From: Geosiphon pyriformis
Taxonomy: Eukaryota > Glomeromycota > Glomeromycetes > Archaeosporales > Geosiphonaceae
Direction: 5' to 3'
DNA length: 64,000 bases
Assembly (NCBI GenBank): GCA_016748015.1
Contig: JAAOMT010000512.1
Location: forward strand, 530,719 to 594,718
Position 1 is the first letter of the stretch, and each line of letters opens with the position of its first letter. Position numbers and translations under genes: made by a program. Of this stretch, positions 1 to 11,290 are shown one piece after another. Below the pieces are notes generated by a model. That model worked only from the letters and a program-made list of their open reading frames with translations, was not told the origin of the DNA and made no database searches.

Positions 1-191
1 TTTTATGACTATAATCAGAGCAAAAAGTAAAAAAACTGCACCTAATATTTTTTTGAGATATCTAATAAAATTTCAACCAAAAGAGCTCTTTTTGTTGTGA
101 AAACAACTAAACAAAACGTTTTAAAAGCCTTTTTTTTACTTAATAATTGTGAAAAGCTGTCTTAATAATTATTGAAACAACTTTCTTATCT

Positions 192-1434
192 TTGGCTGGT
201 CTTTTACCAGTTAAAGTTTTTTCAAAAAGACACACTTGGATTAGTCCCAGTGTTGTCTCTATTTCTTCAAAGAGCCCAAAGATTTTTAATAACAAACCAG
301 TTAACAAGCTGGTCTTTCTATTCATAGCTTTTATATTAGGTGCTGTTAATATTTTTTCTCCAAAAAAAATGGTTAAAAAGACCAAAAGTTTAGAAAAGTA
401 AGAGCAGTTGCTTGTTTTTGCTATTATTACACCAAACCCCTTTGTGGTTCCATAAAATCTTAGGTAAGATCTCTATAGTATTATTCAGCATATTATCCAA
501 GATAGGCCAAGATTAACTGTTGACTGTGTTGTCAAATATGGCATCTTTCAGCAAATTATTGCTAGTTTTAAAAGCAAAACAACTATTTCTTATAGAGTCA
601 TCTGTTTTTAAGAACTGAGCTGATCAAATAAAAACTGAATCATCTTTTTCTCTGGTTTTTGGCATTGTCATTGGTGGTACTTGGGAAATTATTGCTAGTT
701 ATTAAAGATTTATTGGGTGGGTGGTCTCTACTTTGGTGCCTAATGCTACTTTTAAGATTAAATTGGCTTATGTTAAGGCTGTTTTTCAGTCTGTACATGG
801 TTTTTTGAGTGTAAAATCAATGTTAAAGAACAATATAAAGCTCTTTTATATAGAGTTTGCTTTTCAAATGTTTTTGAAAGCTGCATTTTTGGTTAAGCTT
901 ACAAGTTCTGTTTGCTTAGCCACTCTTAAAATTACTAAGTCTTTAGTGATTTCTGAATCTGGTCTCTTTTCTGCTGCTGTTGTGTTGTGTGATGTGTTTT
1001 TGAGTATGTTTACTGCTAACATTAAGACAGTTTTTGGCATATTTAATAATATCACTCATGTTATGCTGAAGTCTGTTGGCATTTGACAATATGTGATTAT
1101 TTATTTTGAAAAGTTAAACTCTGTTGTATCTGCTTTGAATTATTAATTAATTTTGGTAAGCAAAGATAGTGTTAAGATCTTCTCTTTGGTGAATCAAAAT
1201 GAAACTATTTTGTCTTATAATAGGTTTAAGACCAAGTTGGTTAATCTTCTTTCTGACTGTATTGCTTTTAAAATTAATGATATGGTTTTTCAGATTAGTA
1301 ATTGAACATGTTTTATTTCTTATTCTCCTGATTCTGGTTGTTATTTCCAATTTGTTCTGATTATATTTAGATCTTAGATTGACCTAGATGCTGCTATTGT
1401 AAAAACTAGTACACTAAAAAAGTGTCATATTTGG
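192..1434 (+). pseudogene. LINE A ORF1 (gag-like, nucleic-acid-binding), 5' portion
   Basis: ORF1 of this LINE class encodes an RNA-binding chaperone-like protein that packages element RNA. A possible start is near 192 (MAGLLPVKV). The best-preserved frame is 721-1086, 121 residues, followed in the same frame by TGA, TAA, TGA and TAG where Trp, Gln, Trp and Gln are expected. Between about 400 and 720 the frame shifts. The reading ends at 1434 with Lys-Cys-His-Ile-Trp, where gypsy element 1 is inserted, and continues at 10561. It is not functional. Confidence 0.65.
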
Positions 1435-2380
1435 TATTATACTTAGAAAAAAAAAAATAATACATAATCAAAAAAAAAAAGCACATAATTATAAATTAGC
1501 CAATTAGAATAAAAGAAAAGAAAAGAGGATTTTTTTCAGGAAATTTTGAATGTTTTAGGAAATCCAGAATTATTTAGGAAATCCAAGATATTTCAAAAAA
1601 GTTGAGAATTTTTCAAGAAATCCTGGATGTTTCAGGAAATCAAAAATTTTGCAGGAAATCTAGCAAAGAATTATGTATATATAGCAATAGTATTAAAAGC
1701 AAAAAAAAAACAGACCTTTTAGTTTGGACTTTTCTTCTTATCTATTTACTAATTACTTCAAAGATAGTTCATATCTACTAAAATAAAATAATTAAAAATA
1801 TTAATAAAATACTTGTTTATATCCAATTTATATTGCTATTATTTGATTAAGAAATATTCATCAAACTCTAACTATCAACACTTTATGTTGACAGTTGCTG
1901 ATACTTAATCATACTAAAACAATAGTTCTTAATCACAGTTATTGATGGAATGTTAACTTAATTGTTTTGGCTTAATTTCTTCATTTTTTTTTATTTTCTT
2001 TTTTTATTTTCTTTTTTTATTTTCTTTTTTTATTTTATTTTGTTTGTTTTATTATTTACTAATTGATTAAAGATTATGCATGGAATTATTGACATTAAAG
2101 AAACTGGTAAAAAACCTGTAAAACAAGAGTAGAACACTTACAGAATTGAGAATAACTTACCAGAAAGATTACTAGCCATCATGCTGAAAAAGAAATTTAA
2201 CAGAATTGCGATTCTGAAAGGCTACTGAAAACCACCATTAAATCTCTATCTATTATACAAAAAACTCAACCAAAACTTTCAAATACCAAAATCTTTAGAT
2301 TATAAATACTGTACCAGTTATTGAGCACCAAGTTATAGGTTTGTTATTTAATTCAAGACTTCAAATAATCATCTGTAATA
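1435..2380 (+). repeat. Gypsy element 1, 5' LTR
   Basis: About 946 bp, aligning end to end with 9634-10560. It contains short GGAAAT-type repeats (1537-1660), a TATA-like run at 1675-1682, and T-rich TTTATTTTC repeats (1985-2040). Differences from the right LTR are mostly C/T and A/G changes plus small indels in homopolymers. Confidence 0.85.
1537..1682 (+). promoter_or_regulatory. U3 repeat array and TATA box of gypsy family 1
   Basis: About seven imperfect 18-20 bp units around TTTCAGGAAATCC lie directly upstream of TATATATA. Several contain TTCnnGAA (TTCAGGAA, TTCAAGAA), the half-site arrangement of heat-shock elements. The same array is in the right LTR (about 9733-9865) and, decayed, in other family LTRs. 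Promoter use is an inference. Confidence 0.5.
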
Positions 2381-2382
2381 TT

Positions 2383-2399
2383 TGGTGCTTTCTGTGAGA
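2383..2399 (+). other. Primer-binding site of gypsy element 1 (degraded)
   Basis: TGGTGCTTTCTGTGAGA starts 2 bp after the LTR. The better-preserved site at 30897 reads TGGTGCTCCCTGTGAGG, complementary to a tRNA 3' end including CCA. The differences are C-to-T and G-to-A. Confidence 0.7.
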
Positions 2400-2429
2400 T
2401 ATAATCTTACAGAGAACCAGCATCAACAC

Positions 2430-3190
2430 ACAACCAATTAAAAGTGACAGAATCAGAAAGAATAGGGACAAACCATTTAGGATTCATCAAATTCTTATTT
2501 CAACACTACTGTTAACATTTGGGTTTAACCAACAATTACCTATTAGTAAAATCAGTCTTTAATTTCTATGTCAATAAGAAAATTTCCTATTTTTTAGAAG
2601 CAACAGTAGATATTAAGTCAGCAAGAAAAATTTTTTACAACAAATTAATTTAAAACACCAGTCTATCAGTAAATTATAATTTTGCATCCATTATTACTAA
2701 AATCAATTAAGAAATTGAAAATTACGCTCAACAAAAATAACCAATCATCTATGCAAACAAGAACAAAGGAAAACTACAAATACCAACAGTAACACTTCAG
2801 AAAATACAACCACCTACTTGGAAAAACACAAAAGTTGTATTACCAACTAATCTATTATCACTACTAATGCATCAGGTCAAGCATTAGGAGCAATACTATT
2901 TCAAAGAAGACCAGATGGAAGAGAACATCTAGTAGTATATGCTAGCAGAAGTTTGAGTCCAGCTGAAAAGAACTATGGAATTTTAGCACTAGAACATTTG
3001 GCTATTTATTGGGCTGTTATTAAATAGAAAGAATACTTGAGTCAAAAGTTTGATATGTACACTAATTACAAAGGATTGACTTTAATCCAGAAACAAAAAT
3101 TTGAAAACAATTACCATACAAGATAGAAAATAGAACTATTATTATTCAATTATATAGTGCATTATTAAAAGGGAAAAAAAATAGAAATGC
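2430..3190 (+). pseudogene. Gypsy element 1 gag N-terminus joined to RNase H by an internal deletion
   Basis: From about 2440 the sequence encodes the gag N-terminal region of this family (GFIKFLFQHY, LGLTNNY, NFYVNKKI), also seen on the minus strand at 24315-24692. At about 2850 it jumps into RNase H (TTNASGQALGAIL, then YASRSLSPAEKNYG and AIYWAVIK). Everything between, meaning the zinc knuckle, protease and reverse transcriptase, is absent. The first RNase H catalytic Asp (usual TDAS) is Asn. Several in-frame stops are present. Confidence 0.75.
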
Positions 3191-3439
3191 TGATGATTTG
3201 TCATGAATGAAACAAATCTAAAAACATTTCAAACCCAAAAATATAACAAAAAATAAACACACAAAAAATATTAACAACTCCAACAATATATTAATATCCA
3301 ATTGTTTAAGAAAAAATTATCTCAAAAAAAACAAAGCAACATAAAATAACAATCCAAATATTTTATTAACCACCAAAATATATTATATTAAAAAAACAGA
3401 AAAAATTCAGACCAACCACTCAAAGTAATCACAGAATCA

Positions 3440-4500
3440 AAGAAAAAAACAATACTATTTAATATGCACTCAGATCTAATAGCAGGACATTTTTATAAAA
3501 AAGCAATCATGGAAAAAACCAAAAAAATATACTATTAATTATTTATGTATTCAGATATTATCCAATATGTTCAAAGTTGTAATGCTTGTCAGAGAAGAAA
3601 AGAAACAAAACCCAAAGAGTCATTAAGACCAATTAAAGTAGAACAACTATTTAATCACATTGGAATTGACTTAGTCAGACCATTAACAATTACCAGCAAA
3701 GGAAACAGATATATTGCAGTAGCTATGGACTATCTCACAAAATGGCCAGAAACAAAAGCAATTCAAAGAGCAGATGCAGAATTCATAGCCAAATTTGTTC
3801 ATCAAAACTTAATATGTTAACATGGATGTCTAAAAGAATTGTTATCAGACCAAAAAACGTATTTTGTGAACAAAACATTGGCAGAATTAAGTCAAAGATT
3901 TGAAATTAAATGACTATTATTATCATTATATTATTCACAAATCAATAGCTTAGTTAAAAGATTCAATAGAACACTGTGTGAGACAATTGTTAAAATCAGT
4001 CAAAAAAACCAAAATAAATAAGTTTTATTTATACTATCAGTATTATTTGCTTATTGGACAATGAAGCAAAATACTACACAAACAACACTATTTGAATTAG
4101 TATATAGTAGAATAGCAACACTACAAGTCAATATAGAAGTCAAGACATATTTAATTAAACCAATAACAGAAGACAATTTCCAAGAAACATTGTTGAGAAG
4201 AACATATAACTTAATGAAAATACTAGAAAACCAACAGTGAAAAGCAGTTGATAACATACAAAAGTCACAAGAAAAAAAAAAAAAAAAACATAATAACCAA
4301 TTACCAGATAAACCAGTTAAATTCACAATTGAAGACAAAATACTTCTACATCATACCAAAGTAAAAAAACAATGGAGTGGAAAATTTTAATCCCAAATAG
4401 GATGGACTATTTTACATAGAAAAAATTCTAAGAAGTAGAGCTTATAAATTAAGATAAAACAACAAAATCTTAACCAAAACAGCACAGGTGATTGACTAAA
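3440..4500 (+). pseudogene. Gypsy element 1 integrase
   Basis: Integrase inserts the cDNA into the genome. The CxxC half of the HHCC zinc finger (CNAC) lies near 3580, the first core Asp is in GIDLVRPL, the second in LLSDQ and the Glu position is in NSLVKRFNRTL, where the usual Glu is Lys. The uninterrupted part is 3545-3820, 91 residues. Stops at Gln and Trp positions follow. The C-terminal region is cut at 4514 by the pogo insertion and resumes at 8778. Confidence 0.78.
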
Positions 4501-4514
4501 ATTTTATTATTATA

Positions 4515-4540
4515 CAGTAAACTCTCTTTATAGTTTCTCT
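4515..4540 (+). repeat. Left terminal inverted repeat of the pogo element
   Basis: Starts CAGTAAACTCTCTTTATAG, preceded by TA. Further subterminal copies of TATAATCAC and ACTATCTTTTTATAATC also occur near both ends (4550-4570 and 8706-8728), which could be extra transposase contacts. Confidence 0.85.
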
Positions 4541-4959
4541 GATTATAGTCACTATCTTTTTATAATCACATTTTTTTAAAAACCAAAACCATTTATATAT
4601 AATATTGTCTCCTTATAGTTACTTTTATTATATATATCTCCTTATAATCTCTATCCCACAAATATAATAGCAGAATATAAGTAATTTTCACTCTTTATAG
4701 TCATACTATAATTATATAATATTAGATATAAACATTAAATGTCATCTTATATTTAATTAGATATATACAGTTAAGAATATTTTCCAATTTGTCAATAAAA
4801 ATCATTCTTTTTATGGTAGTAAAAAAAATTAGAGAAGTTTCTGGAAACAATTGTAGAACACTAAACAAAATTTTTGAAATATTACAACATTCAATTACTC
4901 TTCTTCTTTATAAGCCACCACCACCATTAAAAAACAATGACAGAACTATTATATCTGGC

Positions 4960-5405
4960 TTGTTGTTTGTGAGTATTATGAGAGTTTTAATAATAGTTAA
5001 CATATGGTACAGTATTGCTGCTCTTAGTGCTTTGAAGATTGGTGGTGCTTCAGAAACTGGTAGTGCTTTGGAGACTGTTACTGTGGGTATTAATAAAGTT
5101 ACTCTGAATCAAACTTTGGCTAACAAGATTACTTTTTCTCCATATTGAGAGAAAAAATTAACAGACCTACAAGCAAGAATAATGGCCCAATGGAATTCTC
5201 TGGGAACAAGTTTGTTAATAGGACATTGTTTGAGCAAATCAACTGGGAATAGAATTCGAATTTATCTTTCCTTAGAAAGAGAAATGTGACCAGTAATAAA
5301 ACTCAGAGCATAAGGATTCCAATATATATCCAATAAATACATTTTTACATCAACTTTGGCATCTGTGATTAAAAAAAGACTTTATATTAGCAATCATATT
5401 CATCA
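4960..5405 (+). pseudogene. Unassigned coding-like segment carried in the pogo element
   Basis: One plus frame is open for about 150 codons apart from TGA at about 5146, TGA at about 5288 and TAA near 5310. It is less A+T-rich than its surroundings. Readable stretches include ALSALKIGGASETGSAL and LTDLQARIMAQWNSLGTSL, then LLIGHCLSKSTGNRIRIYL. I do not recognise a domain. It does not belong to a usual pogo transposase. It could be a captured gene fragment, an older nested element or the element's own second ORF. Confidence 0.4.
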
Positions 5406-5739
5406 TTTGACCAATATTTAGTATTAGTAAATGAAAATTTGATTGATAGTTTTAAAGATGTATTAAAAATCAACTTTTTTGGGGCAAATAAATCCATGTT
5501 GAATGCTTTTTATAATCCAAACATAATCACACAGAATGGAGATTCAGACCTAGACTCAACATATCATGTTTTAAAAATGCCAATTATAATGGTAATGTAC
5601 TCAACCCAATATAAACAAAACTATACACAATATAATATATTTCTAACTTTTTGAAGGATATTTATTAAGCTGTTACATGATTAACTTGATAAGTTTTGAA
5701 AACATAATCACTTAAAAGAGGTATTAGAAAGTTAATAAT

Positions 5740-6585
5740 AGATAATAGTTGTGATTTTATTAATAAATTTACATTTTTTGATGATCTGCTTCTTCACTTG
5801 TTACTGAAATTGGTTTCTAAATATTTAACAATGTTTTTTTAATTCATCTTGCTTTAAGAAAGTCTATTCTTTTCATTTGTGCAATTTTACTGAATTTTTT
5901 ATTTCTTTACTTAATATCTATTCATGGCCAATATCATGAAAAACACAATTAGAGACATTTGAATTTACAAACTGTGTCTTTCTTATCTGAACTCAAAATC
6001 GATTTGATTCAGCAATAAAGCTAGAATGTGTACAAGACCTGTATATTTCACTTTTAGAATATCCGATAACATTAAAAAGGTTAGTATGCAATCTCTCAAA
6101 TTTGATATAGTTATGCATTACAATTTTCCAATACTATTGTAAAGATATAGAAGGAATTAATAATTTGAGTGTTTTGTTAATTTTTTCAAGTATTGCATTA
6201 TGGCTTTAATGTTGATTTGAAAGTTTAAATTGAGAAATTACAATTTTTTCTTGAATCAGCTTGCAAACTTCAAGCTTTAATCATCATTGTTCTTTATCAG
6301 CAATTTCAATTAATTGGTAAATAGAATGGCACTGAGTAGACCAAATTGGTGCAAACATTCATCTAACTGCGAGTTTTAATGAAGACCTATTGAAACAAAC
6401 TCCAGTGCAAAAGTTAATAATTGCTTGTAAATAAAAAAAACTTGTTCATACTTTAACTTGAATGTGAGATCTGTTTCATTTTGGGCCCATTCTAAGTAAT
6501 CTTTAATAAATAGATTTTCCTTAGAAACAACATATGGCCACATTAATTTGGAAGCCATTGTATGTTTATATATATTACATATCAA
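5740..6585 (-). pseudogene. Unassigned degraded ORF on the minus strand inside the pogo element
   Basis: On the minus strand, 6585-6376 encodes 69 residues (MASKLMWPYVV, DYLEWAQNETDL). After a frameshift near 6310 a second frame stays readable to about 5740 with stops mostly at Gln, Trp or Arg-like positions (KSEIYRSCTHSSFIAESNRF, then VNSNVSN and HDIGHE). The composition is polar and basic. No family is recognised. It runs opposite to the transposase. Confidence 0.35.
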
Positions 6586-7074
6586 ATCTCACAACTTATG
6601 ATGATCAGGACATTTTTTAAAAAACTGCAGTTGACTTTCACTTCAATATTCTTAACATTGTGCAAAGTATTTTATATTGATATTCCAATTGATATAGATG
6701 TTGCTGTGTTTGGAGGGCTTGACAACATGACATTGTGTTATCTTCTACACAATTATGCAAGTATGTAAAGGATTAAATTGACAGTCTTTATTATTGATCA
6801 TCAGTTGAAGGTAAGAGGCAAAAAGTGTCACAGATACATTATCAAAATTAGGTTTCTTTTTACCAAGAATTTGTCTTTTGCACTTAGAATCCTATAATTG
6901 GATTAAAACCTTTATTTTTATAATTTGGCCATTTTTTATAATTTGAAACACCTTATATGACATAAAACATCTCACATGTCCAATTAGATATAAGGCAAAA
7001 TAACATTTGAGACATAACAGATATATCAATATATTATAAAAGCAAAATGCAATAAAAAGTGTGTTTTTATTAAC

Positions 7075-8634
7075 ATGCCAAAAAACATGAACCAAAAGCG
7101 AGCAGCAATCTTCTTAAAGACTAAAAAAGTTTTCTGCCAGTACAAATTAGAGCATCTTGACTACTCAGCAAATAAACTTATCAAAATATTTAATCTAAAG
7201 ATTGACCACTCTATTGTAATAAAGATACTTGCAAAATTAGACTGATGGATTGAAAAGAATGTATCTAGCAACTCTGGTCAATTGACAAAGAACAGGAAAG
7301 AAATGTTTCTAAAGATAAATAATGCACTGGAAGAATAGATGCTTGGAGCACTAGCTACCAACTGCATTCTTACAGAAAAAATTTTATAAACGAAAGCCCT
7401 CAAGTTTGCTGAAAAGTTTCTGGAAGAAAATAACTTTAAAGCATCAGATAGTTGGTTAGAAAAGTTCAAGAAATGTCATAATTTGCACCACATTAAGATG
7501 CATAGTGAAGCAAACAGTGCTCCCTTGGAAATTTTACCAAAAGAACAAGAAAAACTGTGTAAGATTATCAGTAAATATAATCTAAATGATGTTTACAATG
7601 CCAATGAAACAGCATTATTCTTTAGAATGCCACTAAATGCAACTTTGGCAACAAGATCTATCTCTGGCACCAAGCATAATAAGAGTTAAATTACCATACT
7701 TCTTGCTTGTAATGCAACAGGCAGCATCAAGTTGCAGCCTTTAATTATTGACAAAGCTACAAAGCCACAATGTTTTCACAATATTAATATGAATGCATTT
7801 CCAATTACTTATCATTATAATACAAAAGCATAGATGCGAACCAATATTTTTAGTGAATAGCTTAATTTATTAAATAAAGAAATATGTTACAAGAAAAAAA
7901 AAAATTTGTTATTGCTTGATAATGCTGGTCCCCATGGTAGAAAACCTTCTGTATTATCTAATATTATAATTAAATAATTACCATCCAATACAACATCCCA
8001 TTTGCAACCATTAAATGCAAGAATTATTGCATCCTTTAAGGCACAATACTGAAAGTTGTTTCTTTTTTATCTTATTAATCAGTATGATAGCAAGATTTCA
8101 ATATTAACAGTAATATTAAAGGATGTAGTTGACTTTCTAATTGATGTGTGGTCAGCAGTAACAACAACTACAATCCAAAACTGTTGGCATTATACAAGAA
8201 TTCTGAATAATAGTCAAATGCCAGCTCATCTATTAAATATTGAAGAAGAACTCCTACAAGAAGTACAAGTTCTTATTGAATATGTTGATATTGACAAGTT
8301 ATTGGCAATAGATTTCATTAATATTAACAAATTTGAACCATTATTTACTTATGCCTTAGAGAATAAAATTGTGGATCTTATTAACAACAAGTATAGTGGA
8401 AATTCTAATGCAAATGAAGATTTAGAAAATGAAAATAAAGATAAATCTTTGCCTTTGCTATCTACACATCAAGATAAAACTGCACTTGAAGATACATTGC
8501 ACTATTGTGAAGAGCAGTATAATGAAAAAGTTGATTCAGACTTTTTTAAAACTTTGAGAACATTAATTCGTAATACTGTTCTCAAAGTTCAAGAAGAAAA
8601 AAAACAGTTGCAAATAGATAGCTTTTTTAAATAA
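7075..8634 (+). pseudogene. Pogo/Tigger transposase, degraded, single frame
   Basis: The enzyme cuts and pastes the element using an N-terminal CENP-B-like helix-turn-helix region and a DDE/D catalytic core. From ATG at 7075 one frame of 520 codons runs to 8634 without a frameshift but with about nine stops at expected Trp, Gln or Arg. The helix-turn-helix region covers about residues 5-130. The first catalytic Asp (usual NADET) is Asn (NANET, near 7600), the second is kept (LLLDNAGPHG, near 7920) and the third (usual QPLD) is Asn (QPLNAR, near 8020). The tail from 8056 is intact for 192 residues and ends QLQIDSFFK, a PCNA-binding motif as in Drosophila pogo. Confidence 0.88.
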
Positions 8635-8749
8635 AATATATATAATTGGTTATTATATTATGCATGTAATATATAGATCATGTGATAAGATATTAATCAT
8701 TTTTTATAGTCCCATCTTTTTATAATCACCACAAATGTGCTGACCAAAA

Positions 8750-8775
8750 GATGTGATTATAAAGAAAGTTCACTG
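8750..8775 (-). repeat. Right terminal inverted repeat of the pogo element
   Basis: Read on the minus strand from 8775 it is CAGTGAACTTTCTTTATAATC, matching the left end with three differences over the first 19 bases. TA follows at 8776. Confidence 0.85.
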
Positions 8776-8777
8776 TA

Positions 8778-9630
8778 CATCATTATCCACCAATAGTATT
8801 CCACAACTGGAAATACAAAGAACACTAGTAAGACCAGATAAGATTCCATAAGATTTGAAACCAATCATACACATTAAAACAAAACATGTTAATCTGATTT
8901 ACCAAAACAATATATAAAAAACCAAAGCATGTAACAATGACAACAGAAAAATGAAAATTTCAAATCATATTTACCAACTGATACAACAATTATTTCAGAT
9001 CATAAATCAACAACAAACAAACATAAAAATAACAATTAATTATCAAACCATCTGCTATAAAAAAAACACTAAAAGAAAAAAAAAACCACTAAAAGAAAAA
9101 AAAAAAACTATATTATATCAATGAATACACAAAAAAATTAATAATAATATTAACAAAATTGTTGAGAAAGTAAAAGACACTCTCAAAAAACCAACTGTTA
9201 TGGTTTAACCAAAAGAGGTAACAACAGAAAATTGGAATCAATAGATAAAACAATTTCCAGTTTTATATTGCTATTGGCATCTAAGACAAAAATTAATGAT
9301 TCAGAATTTGTATATGGATCAAACCAGAAAAGTCTTTGATCAAAAGATTATACAAAACATAAAAAACTTTATTGAAAAGAAATCTAATTTGGATATATAC
9401 ATCAAAACTATCTACCAAATATACACTATCTTTCAAGACTATCTAGAGATACTATTACAACTAGAAATCAGTAGCTTATCCATTAATTAATGGGAAAAAA
9501 TGACCAACAGTCAATTTAAGGAACTTCATAAAAAAATAGATAAAATAATCTTAGAAAAAGAAATTATAAAATTATTACAAAAAAGAATATTAAGAAATTT
9601 TGATGAAACTCAATATTAAAAAGGAGAAAA
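8778..9630 (+). pseudogene. Gypsy element 1, region after integrase and polypurine tract
   Basis: This continues gypsy element 1 after the pogo insertion. The first part is a degraded integrase C-terminus. From about 9200 a helical, Lys/Ile-rich reading appears (9296-9490: MIQNLYMDQTRKVFDQKII and following), ending near 9618. It is in the same place as the third ORF of gypsy element 2 but the two show no clear similarity. A polypurine tract, AAAAAGGAGAAAA, ends at 9630, just before the LTR. Confidence 0.5.
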
Positions 9631-9633
9631 TAA

Positions 9634-10560
9634 TATTACACTTAGAAAAAAAAATAATAATACATAATCAAAAAAGAGAAAAACACATAATTATAAATTA
9701 GCCAATTAGAATAGAAGAAAAAAAAGAGAATTTTTTCAAAAAATCTTAGATGTTTTAGAAAATCCAGAATTATTTAAGAAATTCAAGATATTTCAGAAAA
9801 GTTGAGGATTTTTCAGAAAATTCTGGATGTTTTAGGAAATCAAAAATTTTACAGAAAATTTAGCAAAAAAAAAAATTTCTCATATAAAGAGAATTATGTA
9901 TATATAGCAGTAGTATTAGAAGCAGAAAAAAACAGACTTCTTAGTTTGAACTTTTTTTTCTATCTATTCATTAATCATTTCAAAAATAGTTCATATTTAC
10001 TGAAGTGAAATAATCAAAAATATCAATAAAATACTTATCTATATTCAATTCATGTTGCTATTATTTGATTGAGAAATATTTATCAAATTCCAATTATCAA
10101 CATTTTATGTTGATAACTGCTAATACTTAACTATGCTGAAACAATAACTCTTGATCACAACTATTGATGGAATACTAACTTAATTGTCTTGGCTTAATTT
10201 CTTTATTTTTTTTTATTTTCTTTATTTTTTTTCTTTTGTTTGTTTTATTATTTACTAATTGATTAAAGATTATGCATGGAATTATTGACATCAAAGAAAC
10301 TGGTAAAAGATCTGTAAAACAAGAGTAAAACACTTACAAAATTAAGAATAACTTACCAAGAAGATTACTGGTCACTACACTAAAAAAAAAATTTGACAGA
10401 ATTGCGATTTTGGAAGGCTACTAAAAATTACTATTGAATCTTTGTTCATTATACAAAGAATTCAGCCAAAACCTTCAAATTATAAACACTGCACTAGTTA
10501 TTAAACACCAAGTTATGGGTTTGTTATTTGATTTAAAACCCTAAATAATCACCTATAATA
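9634..10560 (+). repeat. Gypsy element 1, 3' LTR
   Basis: About 927 bp matching 1435-2380. It starts TATTACACTTAG and ends CCTATAATA. It carries the same GGAAAT-type array, a TATA run near 9900 and T-rich repeats near 10200. Confidence 0.85.
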
Positions 10561-11290
10561 CTGGTGAGAAACACCTGGTTGTTGGCACTGTTTTAGGTGT
10601 TAAGAAATAAGCCATTTGGTTATGAATTGTGAAATGTCTCTGTTTTTTTTTCTTAAGACTTCCAAGATGTTTGTTTTATGCTTTGCAAATACAAAGTTTT
10701 ATACTAAGATATCTCCCTTTTTGGGCTTTTCTAAATTTTTTTCATTGGTAAATTCTACTTTTTTTTTTGGAGTTGATGATAATTCTTTGATTTTGTTTTG
10801 ACTTGTGTCTTTGGAATTTGACTTGGTCAAGTTGTTAATATTAGTTGAATTTATTGTTAAATCTGTTGGTAAATTGGTAACTGCTTTTGAACAATTTATT
10901 AAGAGTAATTTTGTGTCTAATAGCAAGCTTAAAAACAAGATTAATAAGCTTATAGTACATTTAAATGCTTTTAGCAAATTTGTTGATAAGTTAGAAAAAA
11001 AGGTAGTAATATTAAAAACTGAATGTAGTATGGATGATATTGATTTATCTGGTGATTCTGGTGTTTTAGTTGGAGTAAGTAATAAGATGTTTGGTGAGTT
11101 AATGGCACTTTAGAAATTTGAATTTCTTAAAATTAGGTTTAGTCTCATAAAAACAGCTAAGTGGCTTGTTGAGTTGGTTTCTAATAGTTTTATTTTATTT
11201 GATGTAATTCAAAAAATGTTTACCTTGAACAAATTTTCTTGTAAGTTGTTAATATAATATAGTCTGAACTGGCTCAAATAGCTGGTTACA
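10561..11290 (+). pseudogene. LINE A ORF1, 3' portion with CCHC zinc knuckle
   Basis: This resumes the LINE ORF1 broken at 1434. The first codons complete the Trp-Trp region and lead into a zinc knuckle, CxxCxxxxHxxxxC, at 10589-10630, with TAA at a Gln position between the second Cys and the His. Two readable frames follow, 10616-10801 and 10805-11113, the second a coiled-coil-like Leu/Lys/Val-rich stretch typical of LINE ORF1 tails. ORF2 does not follow. Confidence 0.65.

Larger units (their letters stand above)
4515..8775 (+). mobile_element. Pogo/Tigger-type Tc1-mariner DNA transposon with extra internal DNA
   Basis: Imperfect terminal inverted repeats face each other: CAGTAAACTCTCTTTATAG at 4515 and, on the minus strand from 8775, CAGTGAACTTTCTTTATAA. 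Both ends abut TA (4513-4514 and 8776-8777), the expected target duplication. A degraded transposase of the CENP-B/DDE type fills 7075-8634. The element is 4261 bp, and about 2.5 kb upstream of the transposase holds other coding-like DNA. It lies between the integrase core and 3' part of gypsy element 1, so it inserted later. Confidence 0.88.
1435..10560 (+). mobile_element. Gypsy element 1 (Ty3/gypsy LTR retrotransposon), internally deleted, interrupted by pogo element
   Basis: Two LTRs in the same orientation (1435-2380 and 9634-10560) flank gag, RNase H and integrase remnants. LTR ends were probably TGTTAC...ATAACA but now read TATTAT...AATA. A degraded primer-binding site starts 2 bp after the left LTR and a polypurine tract (AAAAAGGAGAAAA) precedes the right one. 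The flanks TTGG (1431-1434) and CTGG (10561-10564) fit a 4-bp target duplication with one transition. Protease, reverse transcriptase and most of gag are missing. LTR, gag and primer site match the minus-strand element at 19895-25593, so both belong to one family. Confidence 0.82.

Noticed and set aside
4051-4338. 95-residue minus frame with hydrophobic stretches
   Set aside because: It is antisense to the integrase of gypsy element 1.
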